From Thaumasiovibrio sp047250365 (GTDB taxonomy: Bacteria > Pseudomonadota > Gammaproteobacteria > Enterobacterales > Vibrionaceae): a stretch of 64,000 nt of DNA. This document shows positions 18,041 to 25,940 of this stretch, piece after piece. The notes beneath the pieces were generated by a model, which was given only the letters and a program-made list of their open reading frames with translations, made no database searches and was not told where the DNA came from. The position numbers and the translations under genes are program-made. The stretch's first letter is position 1. The number at the start of each line of letters is the position of its first letter. The stretch spans positions 1-64,000 of the forward strand of contig NZ_JBLBVL010000008.1 in NCBI RefSeq assembly GCF_047250365.1, written 5' to 3'.

Positions 18041-18067
18041 TTAACAACACAGAAATACAACAGAGCC
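18041..18067 (-). repeat. Right terminal inverted repeat of the IS1595-type element
   Basis: Reverse complement of the left end except for one position. It is followed directly by the second ATAAATAC copy. A 7-bp hairpin (CGCATCT/AGATGCG, about 18008-18032) sits just inside the end and may stop transcripts leaving the element. Confidence 0.9.
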
Positions 18068-18143
18068 ATAAATACCCATGTATAAATTGTGTGGTTGCAC
18101 ACACAACGGTGATCCAACTCAATTGTTACATAAGGTGATTTAT

Positions 18144-18371
18144 ATGGCTGATGATTATAATGTATATCAAGGTTCAGACGGTGTTTGGAGAGGAAAAAAA
18201 CAAGATGCTAGCCGCGCTAGCGTGACTGCAAAAACTCAACAAGAAGCGTTTGAAAAAACAAGAGATTTAGCTAAAAAGGCGCAATCAGAAGTTTCTATCC
18301 ATCGCGGTGATAATGGGAAGATACGCGCTAAGCATAGCTATGGTAACGATCCAAGTAGCACCAAAGGCTAG
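18144..18371 (+). CDS. DUF2188 family small protein
   Basis: 75 residues from ATG 18144, which has AAGGTG upstream; the frame is open further upstream without support. The layout YNVYQGSDGVWRGKKQDASR, then alternating helix, then VSIHRGDNGKIRAKHSYGND is the DUF2188 pattern: a short basic beta-alpha-beta protein whose repeats follow W-x(n)-G and H-x-x-D/N-G-x-I. The function of the family is unknown. Before IS insertion it would have lain directly downstream of the helicase gene. Confidence 0.75.
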   Translation: MADDYNVYQGSDGVWRGKKQDASRASVTAKTQQEAFEKTRDLAKKAQSEVSIHRGDNGKIRAKHSYGNDPSSTKG

Positions 18372-18467
18372 CAAAAGGCTACTAACAGCGATCTATGTAG
18401 GTTACTCAAGTCTGTGGAGCTTCACTTGATTGTTCTGTTGATAAGTGTAGTAACTAAGCCGCTCCAA

Positions 18468-18499
18468 AAAGTGATTGAATAAATTACCTCAATCACTTT
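18468..18499. terminator. Bidirectional terminator between the DUF2188 gene and the four-gene operon
   Basis: AAAGTGATTGA (18468-18478) and TCAATCACTTT (18489-18499) form an 11-bp stem with A/T on both sides. It overlaps the stop codon of the last gene of the minus-strand operon. Confidence 0.7.
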
Positions 18500-18963
18500 A
18501 TTAAAGAATCTAGCGGTAAGGTTGACTTATAAAGAGGGGCTTGGCTGTTTTGAAAAATCTCCAAGTAATCTGATCTAGTTTTGAGAATAAATACGACACG
18601 GAGATTCTTGATATCTCGCGTAGTTAGCAAAGAGCGTAACCAACCTGCATAATCAGAGTCTTTGAGCGCTTCGGCATCAGTAAACCAAACCCACCTTGCG
18701 GCATTATCTTCTCGAAGCACAAGAGAAAGTTGAGCAGAAGTACGATAGCTTGCTTTGAACTCAGCGAGGTTAATACTGAACACATCCACACCGATATGAG
18801 CATTGATTTCATCAATGCTCTCTGTGGCTGAGAGTGATAAGTCACTGTTTAAGCAATGAAATCGTTTCATTCCAAGCTCCCATGCCCCGCGAATATTTCT
18901 TTCTAACCCCAAAGGATAGGTCTGAAACTTTAAGTCAATCTCACTAAACGATAATTCTTTCAT
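18493..18963 (-). CDS. Uncharacterised protein, fourth gene of the unknown operon
   Basis: 156 residues; I do not recognise the family. The middle contains ARWVWFTDAEAL, a hydrophobic strand ending in Asp, followed by YAGWLRSLL and then LRVVFILKTRSDYLEIF. This strand-helix-strand order recalls the Walker B and sensor regions of AAA/STAND ATPases, but there is no Walker A loop, so it would be a degenerate or split ATPase domain at most. It is the last gene of a four-gene minus-strand operon, 5 bp after the preceding gene, and ends in a strong terminator. There is no signal peptide or membrane segment. Confidence 0.6.
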   Translation of the reverse strand: MKELSFSEIDLKFQTYPLGLERNIRGAWELGMKRFHCLNSDLSLSATESIDEINAHIGVDVFSINLAEFKASYRTSAQLSLVLREDNAARWVWFTDAEALKDSDYAGWLRSLLTTRDIKNLRVVFILKTRSDYLEIFQNSQAPLYKSTLPLDSLIK

Positions 18964-18968
18964 TAACC

Positions 18969-19634
18969 TTAGCTGTATGAGTCGAGGAATTTTGCTTGAA
19001 TTATATCAAATAGCTTCGGAGCTAAATCTGTTTGGTAGAGCTTAATATTTCCTTTTTTGGAGATTTCTGCTTTTCCAAAGTCAGTTTCAATGCACAGTCT
19101 ATTGATTTCAAATGATTTTTCGGAGAAGTGCTCTGCAATCTTTTGCATGATACATTGATTGCTAGCTATAGACATTTTAGATGTGCTTTGTGGGAGCAAA
19201 TCATAAGTCACAATGTCTACAGAGGTAATGTTAATAGTACTAGGCTCATTCATTGCCTCTTCAGCGATACGTTTAAGATCTAAGTTTAAACTTGAGATAG
19301 AGCATCGATACTGCAAGCTCGATGACAAGTCACTACGCAATTTTGATAGGCTTTTTGTCGCATCGTTGATTTTCAATACACCTTTGCTCAGTTCAAACTC
19401 GTTTACCAAGTAATCTTTGATAAACGAAACCTCTACCTCACCATATGGACTTGTAACCGAGCGTTCAGTCATGACTTCTGTTACGTGTTTAGCAAAAATA
19501 CGGTCATTTTGGACTTTTTTTATAATAAATCCTGAGCTTTTTTCAAGGCTATATCTCATTTTAATCAAAGAGTTAGCAATTTCTTTTGTGCTCATGTCAA
19601 CTTGAAATTTAAATAATGAGATACGACTGGCCAT
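18969..19634 (-). CDS. Uncharacterised protein, third gene of the unknown operon
   Basis: 221 residues with no family I recognise. It starts MASRISLFKFQVDMSTKEI, is soluble, and appears to be a mixed alpha/beta protein. The region TSPYGEVEVSFIKDYL and the later ETDFGKAEISKKGNIKLY read as related beta-hairpins that may be an internal repeat. One nucleotide separates its start from the stop of the upstream gene, so it is almost certainly translated together with it. The tight coupling suggests a subunit of a complex with its neighbours. Confidence 0.6.
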   Translation of the reverse strand: MASRISLFKFQVDMSTKEIANSLIKMRYSLEKSSGFIIKKVQNDRIFAKHVTEVMTERSVTSPYGEVEVSFIKDYLVNEFELSKGVLKINDATKSLSKLRSDLSSSLQYRCSISSLNLDLKRIAEEAMNEPSTINITSVDIVTYDLLPQSTSKMSIASNQCIMQKIAEHFSEKSFEINRLCIETDFGKAEISKKGNIKLYQTDLAPKLFDIIQAKFLDSYS

Positions 19635-19635
19635 G

Positions 19636-20760
19636 TTATCCCTTACTAGTAAGTTGTGTGTAGATTTTCACTGCTGTGCTATACAAGCGCTTAGATAGTT
19701 TATCTACTTCACTCTTGTCTGGCTTAGCCGTCGTAGAGTTCAGCCGTGATTTACTTTGGTTGTAACGTTGAACAGCCTTAATACTGAAACTAAAGCCTTT
19801 AAAGTGCTCTTTATCGTCAAATTTAGCTTCAACAGTAAAACAATCAGACTGTGCGGCACTAGATGTAGATGTTACTGCATCATCGTCTTCAGATTGATTT
19901 GATGATTTGATTGTCACCTTTTCTCGTAATTTCCATGAAATACGATAGATATTGTAATTGGTTTTCGCAAGACCTTGATATACGGCTGATTCTAGTAGAT
20001 TTTTCCCAGATAAGGCTGCATTGCGTAATTCGCCTGTTACATCGTTTTCATCTTCATCTTTACCAGAAGAGTGGGCAACACTAACTTTCTCTACGTCGAA
20101 GACCTCGTAGCCAGGTAAAGCTAATAGCGAAGTGAAAAATCTGTTTCGGTTTTCTGGTTTAGTATGCTCCAACTCAATATCTACAGGCACTACAGGCTTA
20201 GGTAGTTGATTATTGAGTTCTTTAACTAAGAGGTTCTTAACCTTTTTACCTGTTTCTGTGGAAGGGAAGTCAATTCCAGTATCGTCTTTGGCTGAAAAAT
20301 CAATAATAATTTTAGCTTTCCTTGGCGTTTTCTGACGCATAGGCGCTTTTGAGTAATCGGTGTCTACGTAGCTAAACTCGATTATCGCTTTCTTACCTGA
20401 GATTGTGTGTGTTGCTTCAATTTCTTCTTCAGCCAATGCTTTACGTAAATCATCCGCAGCTTTACTAACTTTTTTTGCTGTAAACTGTGTCGGAAGCTCA
20501 GTTTTAGCTTGATTGTCACGCTTATCATAATGTTCTAGTAGCGAAGATAGATACACATAGTCGAAATAATCAAACCTCATTGTTTGGATAACAGCAACAA
20601 GGTCATCCTTTGAGCTGTGACGATCGACGAAAATACACTTGTCATGTAGGAACTTTACAAGGTGCTCAGCTTTGACCTTTTGAGCGACTAAGCCATCACG
20701 AATATTTTTATCATTCATGAAGTATAGGCGATTGCCATTTTTTAAATGTTCTCTACTCAT
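19636..20760 (-). CDS. Uncharacterised protein, second gene of the unknown operon
   Basis: 374 residues, not recognised. The N-terminal 70 residues look like a compact helical DNA-binding-type module (LVAQKVKAEHLVKFLHDK then SKDDLVAVIQTMRFDYFDYV). The middle is basic and beta-rich (SGKKAIIEFSYVDTDYSKAP, TPRKAKIIIDFSAKDD), followed by an acidic Ser/Asp linker (SNQSEDDDAVTSTSS) and a basic helical C-terminus. Its ATG overlaps the stop of the upstream gene. No catalytic motif or membrane segment is evident. A role as adaptor or nucleic-acid-binding subunit is only a guess. Confidence 0.6.
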   Translation of the reverse strand: MSREHLKNGNRLYFMNDKNIRDGLVAQKVKAEHLVKFLHDKCIFVDRHSSKDDLVAVIQTMRFDYFDYVYLSSLLEHYDKRDNQAKTELPTQFTAKKVSKAADDLRKALAEEEIEATHTISGKKAIIEFSYVDTDYSKAPMRQKTPRKAKIIIDFSAKDDTGIDFPSTETGKKVKNLLVKELNNQLPKPVVPVDIELEHTKPENRNRFFTSLLALPGYEVFDVEKVSVAHSSGKDEDENDVTGELRNAALSGKNLLESAVYQGLAKTNYNIYRISWKLREKVTIKSSNQSEDDDAVTSTSSAAQSDCFTVEAKFDDKEHFKGFSFSIKAVQRYNQSKSRLNSTTAKPDKSEVDKLSKRLYSTAVKIYTQLTSKG

Positions 20761-21758
20761 CAGTCCATTAACCCCACTTCTACTTCAGAAAATTGTGGGA
20801 TAACTTTGGCGATGGTCTCCCCCGCAAGTCTTTGTTGTAAGTCTTCAATACGTTCGTCTTCGTACCCTAAATTTCGAAAGTACATTCCAACTGCTTCACG
20901 CAACTTTAAAACTGCGTGGTTATTTTTCTTCACTAACTTAATACGTACAGAGCCTTTATCGTTAAGGATTTGATAGTAGGAAAGAGCATCTAAAAGGTAA
21001 ACAAACTCATCTACTTCATTGCCTTCCTGCATATAATATATGACGTATCCTGCGTCATTTTTATCTGTAGCTGCATGCTTAATTATGATCCAAGAAGAAA
21101 ACAAAATCTCTAGTGTTGCTGGCTCGGAGTAGTCTTGACTAAAGTGATTTTTGTTCAGCATTTCACTTGGGTGAAAAAAGCAAAACTTATCAGGGAATGG
21201 AAGGTGTTTTTTCGAAATCATTATTTGGATATCTGAAGCAACACTATTTAGTTCAACTATCTTATATGGAGTCATTACGTAAACTTGTCCATAACCATCG
21301 AGATGATTCACATATTTTTTATCACCATCTGGTTCATTGACGTCATTGATAATATCAGTAAACGAGCCATTGTAAGTTCCGCAGTGATTGTACACAAACA
21401 GCATGCCTTTAACCGTATGGGAAGGCTCTGGAGTAAACAAGTCTTTCCAGTTTTGATTGTATTGAGCACAATTTGTTGAATAGGTAAGGGAATGCATTGC
21501 CTTGCGGATTTGTGCCTTAGTAATTGAACCTTTGGCATAACTTTTTAGGTCGGTGTTGATGTACTTCATTTCGTTATCGTAGGGATCACGATAATAAAAT
21601 ACACAATCAGAAGGGTGATCTACTTTTCCTCCATGATCTTCAGGAGTCACACATTTCCAGCTATGGTCTTGCACGATTTTCCGTTTCCATTTGAATACTT
21701 CAAACATATCGTCTGATACACATGAAGCCATCTTTGCGATGTTAGCCGTTTCGCTCAT
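20760..21758 (-). CDS. Uncharacterised protein with PD-(D/E)XK-like motif, first gene of the unknown operon
   Basis: 332 residues. Near the N-terminus Glu20 lies in a predicted helix, followed by HPSDCVFYY with Asp51 and then NTDLKSYAKG with Asp70-x-Lys72. This E...PxD...DxK order, on strands followed by a helix, is the layout of PD-(D/E)XK nucleases. The rest is a globular alpha/beta region with several Trp/Tyr-rich segments. It heads a four-gene operon in which genes overlap or lie 1-5 bp apart, inside an island full of antiphage genes. A nuclease effector in a defence system is a reasonable inference, but I do not know the family. Confidence 0.62.
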   Translation of the reverse strand: MSETANIAKMASCVSDDMFEVFKWKRKIVQDHSWKCVTPEDHGGKVDHPSDCVFYYRDPYDNEMKYINTDLKSYAKGSITKAQIRKAMHSLTYSTNCAQYNQNWKDLFTPEPSHTVKGMLFVYNHCGTYNGSFTDIINDVNEPDGDKKYVNHLDGYGQVYVMTPYKIVELNSVASDIQIMISKKHLPFPDKFCFFHPSEMLNKNHFSQDYSEPATLEILFSSWIIIKHAATDKNDAGYVIYYMQEGNEVDEFVYLLDALSYYQILNDKGSVRIKLVKKNNHAVLKLREAVGMYFRNLGYEDERIEDLQQRLAGETIAKVIPQFSEVEVGLMD

Positions 21759-22156
21759 AAATTCTTCCTAACCAGAATGCAGCTTGTATGTTTGATGTGC
21801 TACATGAAAAAGGCAGCCACTAAATGATCTTGATTAAAACACTAATTAAGATTCTTTATTAATGAGGAGCTATTAGGGTTACTGATTCCTGTTCAAAAGC
21901 ACCTACTACCTAGTATGGGGTAGTTAATCGTCTGATACCATAGTCAATTTAGTGCTTATTATCCATAAGTTGATTAGGTTAAAAGGGGTAAGGATCTAGC
22001 CTGTGTGAGCGTTGTCAAATTCGGCTGCTATATAGCGTAAATTCAACCTGAACAACCTCAGACTATTGGTGGAAGTTTTGCTAACGCACCTTGCGTTAGG
22101 GAGTTTATCCATGACCGTAGTCAGTGGCTATTCAATCAGAGGGCAACATTGTTGTC
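21759..22156. other. Intergenic region upstream of the unknown operon
   Basis: 398 bp without a convincing gene. It must contain the promoter of the minus-strand operon. CTAACGCA and TGCGTTAG (22081-22099) form a perfect 8-bp hairpin that on the minus strand is followed by AAAAC; it may terminate the antitoxin-domain gene at 22157. No remnant of a RES-type toxin is visible. Confidence 0.5.
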
Positions 22157-22366
22157 CTAAGAAAAATCACCAAGCTTGATTCGCTGAATCATATCAAGAA
22201 CTTTTGCTTTGCCTTGTTCAGTATTTAATACCTCAAACGGACTCAAACCATTGAGTACACGCTTTGGTGTTGTCAGCCATTCTTCAGCCATTTGTTCGTC
22301 GTCATTGAAGAGCTTTAGTAGCTCTTCTCTAACCTTGTCATCTACATGTGTGATATTCATCTGCAT
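22157..22366 (-). CDS. Orphan Xre/MbcA/ParS-type antitoxin toxin-binding domain protein
   Basis: 69 residues. AEEWLTTPKRVLNGLSPFEV followed by LNTEQGKAKVLDMIQRIKLG fits the C-terminal toxin-binding domain (Pfam MbcA_ParS_Xre_antitox_C) of antitoxins that pair with RES-domain toxins, which degrade NAD+. Here the N-terminal DNA-binding HTH is absent and no RES toxin follows, so the gene is an orphan or an anti-toxin decoy. The start at 22366 gives MQMNITHV; the second Met is also possible. It lies alone between the unknown operon and the resolvase. Confidence 0.7.
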   Translation of the reverse strand: MQMNITHVDDKVREELLKLFNDDEQMAEEWLTTPKRVLNGLSPFEVLNTEQGKAKVLDMIQRIKLGDFS

Positions 22367-22584
22367 TACCAGTCTCTGCTTATAAAGAAATTTAAACTCT
22401 AGAAGGTCTTTAAGTCCAGCCCTCTCGCCCCCGATATGATCATTTCTGTTGAGTGTAAATTAAACGGTCATTTTCTTTACCATTCAGAATCTACAGTTTA
22501 CGTTCCGATTTTGTTTGATTATTTGTAAAGAAACTCGTAAAGTTATCTATGTAAATTTAACCTACCTTTTCCTACGGTACTTCG

Positions 22585-23166
22585 ATGAAAATTGGATATG
22601 CACGAGTTAGTACGGATGATCAAAACGAAGACTCACAAATCGATTCTTTAGAGTCGGCAGGTTGCGAACGAATCTACATTGAGAAATGTAGCGGTAAATC
22701 AAAGCAACGTCCTGAATTAGAACGTATGATTGATGCACTACGAGAAGGTGATATTGTCGTTGTCCAGCGCTTGGATAGACTAGGACGAAGCCTAAAAGAT
22801 TTGATAGAACTGCTTGATGGCTTTAAAGAACAAGGCATCAAGTTCATTAGCTTGAATGAAAGCATTGATACCACGACCGCTGTAGGTGAATTAGCATTTC
22901 ATATGATAGGAGCTATAGCTCAATTTGAGCGTAGGCTTATATCTGAGCGCACCAAAGCTGGGTTGAAAGCAGCGAGAGCTAGAGGTCGTAAAGGTGGGCG
23001 TAAAGCTAAACTGACGGCTTCTGACATCAAGAAAGCACAAGCGATGCTACTTGATAAGTCGGTGACAAAAACTGAAGTTGCTGAGCACTTTGGTGTTAGC
23101 CGACCAACTCTCAACAAAGCGTTGGATGGCATTGAACCTCCTCAAGAACGCTCTTTATTTGAGTAA
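22585..23166 (+). CDS. Serine resolvase/invertase family recombinase
   Basis: 193 residues. The N-terminal catalytic domain begins MKIGYARVSTDDQN with the nucleophile Ser9. VQRLDRLGRSLKDLIELL and AIAQFERRLISERTKAGL are the conserved active-site and long E-helix segments. The C-terminal HTH is in VTKTEVAEHFGVSRPTLNKAL. The size is that of Tn3-type resolvases or Pin-type invertases. It sits just upstream of the hsd operon; the AT-rich 218 bp before it contain repeated TGTAAATT-AAC motifs that could be a res site. Resolvases in this position may resolve element multimers or rearrange cargo. Confidence 0.88.
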   Translation: MKIGYARVSTDDQNEDSQIDSLESAGCERIYIEKCSGKSKQRPELERMIDALREGDIVVVQRLDRLGRSLKDLIELLDGFKEQGIKFISLNESIDTTTAVGELAFHMIGAIAQFERRLISERTKAGLKAARARGRKGGRKAKLTASDIKKAQAMLLDKSVTKTEVAEHFGVSRPTLNKALDGIEPPQERSLFE

Positions 23167-23179
23167 ACGAATCGATATT

Positions 23180-23197
23180 CCTATGCGATAGCATAGG
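23180..23197 (+). terminator. Hairpin after the resolvase gene
   Basis: CCTATGC and GCATAGG form a perfect 7-bp stem around GATA, 14 bp after the resolvase stop. There is no strong T run, so it is a weak terminator or an operator for the hsd promoter. Confidence 0.4.
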
Positions 23198-23246
23198 TCT
23201 AAAAGCTATATGGCACTGTGTAGCCTAATGAATAAGAAGAAAATAC

Positions 23247-24695
23247 ATGTTTGAAACTACTTTTAAAAACATCGATGACATCCTCCACAAGGATGCAGGT
23301 TGCTCTTCAGAGCTTGATTACACAGAGCAAACATCTTGGATGCTGTTCCTTAAGTACCTTGATGACTTAGAGCAAGACAAGAAGATCAATGCCGAGCTGA
23401 TGTTTGAAGAGTACCAATACATCATTGATGAGGAGTATCGCTGGTCTTCGTGGGCAGTACCTAAGGTTGATGGTGAGTTTGATTATGACAACGCCTTGAT
23501 CGGTGACGATTTAATGGAGTTTGTCGATAACAAACTTTTCCGTTACTTAAAAGGATTCAAGCAACGAGCAGAAAGCCCAGACACTATCGAGTATAAGATC
23601 GGTGAGATCTTTGGTGAGATCAAAAACAAAATCCAAAGTGGTTACGCACTACGTGACTGCTTAGAGAAAGTCGATGAGCTTCGCTTCCGCTCTCAAGAAG
23701 AAAAGCATGAGCTATCGCACCTCTATGAAACCAAGATCAAGAACATGGGGAATGCGGGTCGCAATGGTGGCGAATACTATACACCTCGCCCATTAATCCG
23801 CGCCATGATTGATGTTGTTCAGCCTAAAATTGGTGAAACCATTTACGATGGCGCAGCAGGCTCGGCTGGCTTCTTATGTGAAGCATTTGATTATCTGAGC
23901 AAGAAAGAAGGTTTATCGACTCAGGATCTTGACACGCTACAAAATGATACTTTCTATGCGAAAGAGAAAAAATCATTAGCTTATGTCATCGCAATCATGA
24001 ACATGATCCTCCATGGTATTGAAGCGCCTAATGTTATTCATACCAACACGTTAGCTGAAAACATCGCTGAAATTCAAGATAGTGAACGTCACGATATCAT
24101 CCTAGCCAATCCACCTTTCGGTGGAAAAGAACGTGCTGAAGTTCAGCAAAATTTCACGATCAAGACGGGTGAAACTGCTTTCTTGTTCTTACAGCATTTT
24201 ATCAAAAAGCTAAAAGCTGGCGGTCGTGGCGCTGTCGTTATCAAAAATACCTTCTTATCGAATACAGATAATGCTGCCGTTGCTTTACGTAAAGAGCTTT
24301 TGGAAAGTTGTAACCTACATACGGTATTGGATTGTCCAGCAGGTACTTTTATCGGAGCGGGAGTTAAAACCGTTGTCTTGTTCTTTGAAAAAGGCTCTGC
24401 GACACAAAATACATGGTTCTATGAGTTAAACCCTGGTCGTAAGATGGGGAAAACTAACCCGTTGAATGATAATGACCTAAAAGAGTTTGTTGAATTACAG
24501 AAGACGCTTGCCAACTCAGAGAAGTCTTGGTCAGTTGAAGCTTCGAGCCTTGATGCTAATTTCGATCTGAGCGTAAAAAACCCGAATGTTGAAGAAGAAA
24601 CTCCACTTCGTGAACCAAATGAAATCATAGATGAAATCATTACCTTAGATAAACAGAGTGAAGCTATTTTGGCGAACCTTAGAGGGCTGCTTTAA
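23247..24695 (+). CDS. hsdM: Type I restriction-modification DNA methyltransferase subunit
   Basis: HsdM transfers methyl from S-adenosylmethionine to adenine N6 in the asymmetric site recognised by HsdS. The 482-residue protein has an N-terminal HsdM_N region (about 1-130), then the N6-adenine methylase core: GGEYYTPRPLIRAMIDV, YDGAAGSAGFLCEA (SAM-binding motif I) and the catalytic ANPPFGGKE (motif IV, NPPF). The C-terminal region is helical, as needed to contact HsdS. Its TAA overlaps the hsdS ATG (TAATG). It is the first gene of hsdM-hsdS-hsdR. Confidence 0.95.
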   Translation: MFETTFKNIDDILHKDAGCSSELDYTEQTSWMLFLKYLDDLEQDKKINAELMFEEYQYIIDEEYRWSSWAVPKVDGEFDYDNALIGDDLMEFVDNKLFRYLKGFKQRAESPDTIEYKIGEIFGEIKNKIQSGYALRDCLEKVDELRFRSQEEKHELSHLYETKIKNMGNAGRNGGEYYTPRPLIRAMIDVVQPKIGETIYDGAAGSAGFLCEAFDYLSKKEGLSTQDLDTLQNDTFYAKEKKSLAYVIAIMNMILHGIEAPNVIHTNTLAENIAEIQDSERHDIILANPPFGGKERAEVQQNFTIKTGETAFLFLQHFIKKLKAGGRGAVVIKNTFLSNTDNAAVALRKELLESCNLHTVLDCPAGTFIGAGVKTVVLFFEKGSATQNTWFYELNPGRKMGKTNPLNDNDLKEFVELQKTLANSEKSWSVEASSLDANFDLSVKNPNVEEETPLREPNEIIDEIITLDKQSEAILANLRGLL

Positions 24696-25915
24696 TGTGG
24701 GTTAGTCAAAGGTTGAGTGAGATTACTTCTAAGATAGGGAGTGGTGCTACACCTAGAGGTGGCAAAGCTGCATATAAAGAAGAAGGTATGTCACTTATTC
24801 GAAGTATGAATGTGCATGATCGACAGTTTCGCTCTAAAGATCTTGCGCTAATAGATGATCAACAAGCCGAAAAGCTCAAAAATGTAGAGTTGTATTCTGG
24901 AGATGTACTTTTGAATATAACTGGTGCATCAGTTGCAAGGTGTTGCGTTGTGCCAGATGATTTTTTGCCAGCTAGGGTAAATCAACACGTATCCATCATA
25001 CGAGTCGATCAAGATGTAATAGATCCTGATTTTCTCTGCTTGTTGCTGACTTCGAAGGTTTACAAAGATCGTCTGTTGGAAGTTGGCGAGGCTGGAGCAA
25101 CAAGAGAAGCTATCACAAAGACACAATTACAAAACTTCGAGATCGCCTTTCCAAGTTCTCTTCGTGAGCAAAGAGAAGTTGTAGCTAACTTAGATGCAAT
25201 GTTTGCTGATATCGATAAAGCTAAGCAGAACGCAGAGCAAAACCTAAAAAATGCTCGTGAGTTGTTTGATAGCTATTTGCAGAATGTATTGAGCCAGAAA
25301 GGTGAAGGTTGGCAGGAAACAACTGTTGGTAATGAAATAGAGCTTTTAACGGGTAATGCTTTTAAAAGTAAAGATTATGTTTCAGATGCTGACTCAGTGA
25401 AGTTATTGCGTGGTGACAACATCATGCAAGGTTACTTCCGTTGGGATGGAGCGAAATTTTGGCCAAATAGCAGAGTTAATGAATTTGAAAAATTTTTACT
25501 TAAGGAGGGTGATATTGTGTTAGCAATGGATCGAACCTGGGTAAAAGCAGGAATGAAATTCGCTCAAATCACTGCTAATGAGCTTCCGTGTTTACTTTTA
25601 CAACGGGTCGCCAGATTACGGTGCAAACAAGGGATGAATAAAGATTTATTGTATTTCCTTATGGGAAGTAAGCTGTTTGAATCCTATGTTCTTTCCATAC
25701 AGACAGGTTTAGGAGTTCCTCATATAAGTGGTAAGCAAATACAGTCCTTTACTTTCAACAAACCTAGCTTGGAAGAGCAAGGGGTGATAGCTGATAAACT
25801 CAAAACCTTGTCAACAGAGATCGACAAACTTAAATCGATTTATGCTCAGAAAGTTGAAAATCTCAATGAACTTAAACAATCAATCTTACAAAAAGCATTT
25901 AATGGCGAGTTGTAA
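24695..25915 (+). CDS. hsdS: Type I restriction-modification specificity subunit
   Basis: HsdS determines the two-part recognition sequence. Of 406 residues, the first target-recognition domain covers about 1-150 (ITSKIGSGATPRGGKAAYKE, then SLREQREVVANLDAMF). A conserved helical spacer with IDKAKQNAEQNLKNARELFD follows at about 170-200, then the second target-recognition domain (about 205-355) and a second helix (GVIADKLKTLSTEIDKLKSI). The two half-subunits each end in the typical LREQ/LEEQ-helix. Its specificity cannot be read from sequence. It is translationally coupled to hsdM. Confidence 0.94.
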   Translation: MWVSQRLSEITSKIGSGATPRGGKAAYKEEGMSLIRSMNVHDRQFRSKDLALIDDQQAEKLKNVELYSGDVLLNITGASVARCCVVPDDFLPARVNQHVSIIRVDQDVIDPDFLCLLLTSKVYKDRLLEVGEAGATREAITKTQLQNFEIAFPSSLREQREVVANLDAMFADIDKAKQNAEQNLKNARELFDSYLQNVLSQKGEGWQETTVGNEIELLTGNAFKSKDYVSDADSVKLLRGDNIMQGYFRWDGAKFWPNSRVNEFEKFLLKEGDIVLAMDRTWVKAGMKFAQITANELPCLLLQRVARLRCKQGMNKDLLYFLMGSKLFESYVLSIQTGLGVPHISGKQIQSFTFNKPSLEEQGVIADKLKTLSTEIDKLKSIYAQKVENLNELKQSILQKAFNGEL

Positions 25916-25940
25916 CGCCTAGATCAGGAAAAGGATAACC

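Larger units (their letters stand above)
16554..18067 (+). mobile_element. Complete IS1595-family insertion sequence with passenger gene
   Basis: The element is 1514 bp. Its 27-bp terminal inverted repeats (16554-16580 and 18041-18067, both reading inward from GGCTCTGTTGTA) differ at one position. It is flanked by a perfect 8-bp duplication, ATAAATAC (16546-16553 and 18068-18075), the duplication size expected for IS1595. It contains the transposase and one extra gene encoding an SH3-like protein. Insertion was immediately after the helicase stop codon, separating it from the DUF2188 gene. The near-identical ends and perfect duplication suggest recent arrival. Confidence 0.92.
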
